Positions 4,995 through 5,979 of a DNA stretch of 5,979 nt are shown in pieces (the stretch's first letter is position 1; each line of letters starts with the position of its first letter). The notes beneath the pieces were generated by a model. The model was given only the letters and a program-made list of their open reading frames with translations. It was not told where the DNA came from and did no database searches. Position numbers and translations under genes: made by a program. The DNA is from a bacterium. Its GTDB lineage: Bacteria > Armatimonadota > Fimbriimonadia > Fimbriimonadales > GBS-DC. The stretch covers positions 1-5,979 of the forward strand of contig JARJMV020000127.1 in the NCBI GenBank assembly GCA_029335935.2, in the 5' to 3' direction.

Positions 4995-5979
4995 TCAAAA
5001 TAGCCCCTTCTGATGGGAGGTTTGACGCAGCGCCTCTGCTAATCGCCGTTGGGGGGCGGAGAGCGGGTAGCGCGTCATCTCCTCAACAGACGCCCACATC
5101 GTCGCCTGGTATACGCCCACCTGCGCCTCGCCTGACGCCCACCGACACAGATACCCATATAAGCGTATCTTGGAGTAGGTCACGGTGTGGTTGATGTGCG
5201 CGATAAGGGTGCAAGGTTCTGCTTGCACGCCTGCGAGCGTGGCGGCGCGTTGGGCGACGGTTTCGAGGCTCTCGCGTTCGGCGCGTGTGGCGCGTGGGAA
5301 CTCCCACAGCCCGCCCCATAAGCCGTCTGGAGGGCGTTGCGCCAGCAGGAACCGCCCCTCTCGCTCGACAATCGCCGATACATCCACCACTGTGCGCGTG
5401 GGGGGGCGACGACTGGGTTCGGGCACGGCTGTTGGCTGACCGCGCCGATACGCCTCGCACAGGTGGCTCACAGGGCACTCCGAGCAGCGCGGCTGCGCAG
5501 GCGCACACACCATCGAGCCGAGCTCCATCAGCGCTTGGTTGAAATCGCCCGGACGCTCGGCATCCACCAGCTGCTTGGCGATTTGCCAGAGGCTCTTCTG
5601 GGCGCGATGGGTCTTCAGGTCGCCCTTGAGCCACAGCAGACGCGCCAGCACGCGCGTCACATTCCCGTCCAGCACGGGCGCAGGCTGATTGAACGCGATG
5701 CTTGCGATGGCGCCTGCGGTGTACGCGCCCACGCCAGGCAGCTCGCGCAGGCGGTCGGGAGTGCGGGGCAGCTGCCCGCCGTTCTGGGCAATCCACTGCG
5801 CCGCTCGGTGTAGGTTCCGCGCCCGCGAGTAGTAGCCCAGACCTTCCCAATAGCGCAGCACCTCCTCCAGCGGTGCATCTGCCAACGCCTGCACCGTCGG
5901 AAAACGCGCCATAAACCGCTCAAAGTAGGGGATCACCGTCGCCGTCTGCGTCTGCTGCAACATCACCTCCGACACCCAC
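4995..5979 (-). CDS. mutY: A/G-specific adenine glycosylase MutY (N-terminus outside window)
   Basis: MutY removes adenine mispaired with 8-oxoguanine, preventing G:C to T:A mutations. Counting the first full codon (Trp, 5978) as 1, the catalytic Glu is at 4 (WVSEVMLQQT), the helix-hairpin-helix LPGVGAYTAG at 80-89 and the catalytic Asp at 104 (VLDGNVTRVLAR). The 4Fe-4S ligands follow the C-X6-C-X2-C-X5-C pattern (158, 165, 168, 174). A NUDIX-like C-terminal domain (about 198-327) includes 'LLAQRPPDGLWGGLWEFPR'. GTG at 5975 is not the start: the preceding codon is Trp of the conserved W-V-S-E motif, so the gene continues past the edge, probably by some tens of codons. The loop usually written F-S-H, which reads 8-oxoguanine, appears as Val-Thr-Tyr (266-268). 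It ends at TGA 4995-4997 and converges on the pilin-like gene. Identity is firm. Confidence 0.95.
   Translation of the reverse strand, partial: WVSEVMLQQTQTATVIPYFERFMARFPTVQALADAPLEEVLRYWEGLGYYSRARNLHRAAQWIAQNGGQLPRTPDRLRELPGVGAYTAGAIASIAFNQPAPVLDGNVTRVLARLLWLKGDLKTHRAQKSLWQIAKQLVDAERPGDFNQALMELGSMVCAPAQPRCSECPVSHLCEAYRRGQPTAVPEPSRRPPTRTVVDVSAIVEREGRFLLAQRPPDGLWGGLWEFPRATRAERESLETVAQRAATLAGVQAEPCTLIAHINHTVTYSKIRLYGYLCRWASGEAQVGVYQATMWASVEEMTRYPLSAPQRRLAEALRQTSHQKGLF

Noticed and set aside
5083..5850. 255-codon alternative minus-strand frame within mutY
   Set aside because: Same strand, different frame from mutY; the translation is Arg/Ala/Pro-rich without motifs, a typical GC-rich out-of-frame artefact.
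5973..5975. GTG at 5975 as the mutY start
   Set aside because: The codon before it encodes Trp of the conserved W-V-S-E-V-M-L-Q-Q-T motif, so the gene runs beyond the window edge.
1..5979. CRISPR arrays, tRNA genes, transposases or phage genes
   Set aside because: No regularly spaced repeats, tRNA-like cloverleaf or mobile-element protein motifs were seen on either strand.

Overview
This GC-rich, gene-dense bacterial window contains six protein-coding genes, two of them cut by the window edges. No mobile element, CRISPR array, tRNA or rRNA was recognised. The best lineage hint is the prepilin-like protein at 4194-4898. Its N-terminus, with FPVFARARE directly after the transmembrane helix, followed by a C-x-S-N-x-R-Q block, an 'MYxQDYDE' block and a C-terminal 'ADGH' block, is the style found in very large numbers in Armatimonadota and, in related form, in Planctomycetota. 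I therefore suggest an Armatimonadota-like, possibly thermophilic bacterium. This is an inference from family style, not a proven placement.

Layout. 1-423 (+) is the C-terminal MGS-like regulatory domain of the carbamoyl-phosphate synthase large chain (carB). It converges on a tightly packed minus-strand operon read from 3290 down to 448. That operon is a YacL-type membrane PIN/TRAM protein, then a fused IspD-IspF enzyme of the MEP isoprenoid pathway, then a long-form ribosome hibernation factor (hpf). The genes overlap by 50 and 8 bases. A 71-base AT-richer divergent region (3291-3361) separates this operon from a plus-strand gene for a small exported helical protein with two LTxxQ-like motifs (3362-3952). 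A 241-base spacer with hairpins and a candidate promoter follows, then the lone type IV pilin-like/pseudopilin gene (4194-4898). The right end is a minus-strand mutY adenine glycosylase (4995 to the edge), which lacks its N-terminus only because the window stops.

The most notable point is the start of ispDF. The only canonical start near the 5' end (GTG at 2113) would remove the whole CTP-binding loop of IspD. The reading frame continues upstream through an intact AAGSGxRFG loop to an ATT codon at 2200, eight bases after a perfect AAGGAGG ribosome binding site that lies inside the end of the yacL-like gene. ispDF therefore appears to begin with the rare AUU start codon.

How the genes work together: yacL-ispD-ispF is a known neighbourhood in Firmicutes (radA-disA-yacL-ispD-ispF in Bacillus subtilis), so this is an old gene order kept outside that phylum, here with IspD and IspF fused and hpf added at the end. 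carB, the LTxxQ-like protein, the pilin-like protein and mutY show no evident functional link to that operon. I do not see a convincing new multi-gene system. The unusual features are in start-site choice, fused or changed active-site motifs and the compact regulatory regions.
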